Shown: piece by piece, positions 13,973-14,209 of the stretch
Layout of the letters: every line of letters begins with the position of its first letter
How positions within the stretch are numbered: position 1 is the stretch's first letter
Assembly: GCA_934149115.1 (NCBI GenBank)
Contig: CAKPDW010000033.1
Location: 1 to 14,209 of the forward strand
Source: an uncultured Clostridia bacterium
Lineage (GTDB): Bacteria > Bacillota > Clostridia > TANB77 > CAG-508
Length of the DNA stretch: 14,209 bases
Direction of reading: 5' to 3'
Translations under genes and position numbers: made by a program
The notes under the pieces: generated by a model
What the model saw: the letters and a program-made list of their open reading frames with translations, nothing else
Database searches by the model: none
What the model was told of the DNA's origin: nothing

Positions 13973-14209
13973 ATTTTTCAACGCCAACGCGTTTAATAAT
14001 GTATACACCTGCTGTAACTGCTAACACTATAATCAACACTCCATATGCTATCAACGTATATGCAATCTCTCCTGTTCCTACTGCTACGATAATATCTGCT
14101 TTATCTTCGTTGTCTGTCATATCTTTTTCTCCAAATCCTGCTTCATTTTGTGTTGTTATTGTTGCTGTATTTTCTTTCATTCCTATGTTGTTTTCTCCAT
14201 TGTTCCAAT
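13971..14209 (-). CDS. C-terminal end of a membrane-anchored surface protein (partial)
   Basis: The frame is open to the right window edge, reading WNNGENNIGMKENTATITTQ and onward, so the 5' part lies outside; an ATG at 14178-14180 is probably internal. The visible 78 residues are a hydrophilic acidic stretch (FGEKDMTDNEDKADIIVAVGTGE), one hydrophobic helix (IAYTLIAYGVLIIVLAVTAGVYII) and a short basic end (KRVGVEK). This is the layout of a wall- or membrane-attached surface protein. There is no LPXTG motif; GTGE just before the helix may or may not be a sorting-type signal. The 126-bp repeat E2 abuts its stop codon. If the DNA between the 12-bp repeats is removed, the gene ends at the same residue with TAA. 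Confidence 0.6.
   Translation of the reverse strand, partial: WNNGENNIGMKENTATITTQNEAGFGEKDMTDNEDKADIIVAVGTGEIAYTLIAYGVLIIVLAVTAGVYIIKRVGVEK
13973..13984. repeat. 12-bp direct repeat flanking copy E2, right
   Basis: It is identical to 13835-13846. It encodes the last residues (GVEK) of the surface protein, so it is probably the original target sequence. Confidence 0.7.

Noticed and set aside
14178..14180. Start codon of a complete 69-aa membrane protein
   Set aside because: The frame stays open upstream to the window edge with similar hydrophilic composition, and no convincing ribosome site precedes the ATG.

Overview
The window is very AT-rich and reads as a chromosome segment of a low-GC Gram-positive bacterium, most likely a clostridium-like member of the Bacillota. 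The basis is AGGAGG-type ribosome sites, some GTG and TTG starts, AddB rather than RecBCD, a family-4 uracil-DNA glycosylase, PgeF, a LytR-CpsA-Psr protein, and a DUF5711-CvpA pair. I cannot name a genus.

Layout. Positions 1-265 hold the last bases of one tRNA (probably Gly), a stray copy of the 5' end of tRNA-Cys, an intact tRNA-Cys(GCA) and a strong terminator. Positions 274-1099 are a broken rhuM gene (N-terminus lost, one frameshift) ending at a perfect palindrome. Positions 1183-6582, all minus strand, carry comEA, pgeF, a family-4 udg and addB: DNA uptake, cell-wall-related metabolite clean-up, base excision and double-strand-break processing. No addA follows addB. Positions 6665-7984 encode a secreted D,D-carboxypeptidase on the plus strand. 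It is separated by a bidirectional terminator from a minus-strand envelope operon (11467 to 8115): a DUF5711 membrane-anchored protein, a CvpA-family protein and an LCP ligase. The LCP gene is split by what looks like a one-base frameshift.

From 11470 the window turns accessory-like: long gene-poor AT-rich stretches with hairpins, a 65-aa ribbon-helix-helix protein, a possible broken small gene, a DUF3800 gene with its own promoter, and the C-terminal end of a membrane-anchored surface protein running off the right edge.

The most interesting signal is a family of structured repeats around the DUF3800 gene. Two 126-bp copies (12175-12300 and 13847-13972, opposite orientation) share near-identical ends, short internal boxes and a CGTAC/GTACG tip hairpin. 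Their long middle stems have unrelated sequence but still pair with themselves. A third, diverged copy (13735-13834) follows the same plan with yet another middle stem. The copy at 13847 is flanked by an exact 12-bp direct repeat, as expected for an insertion. Stem pairing kept while stem sequence is replaced suggests selection on the fold, or modular exchange of the hairpin.
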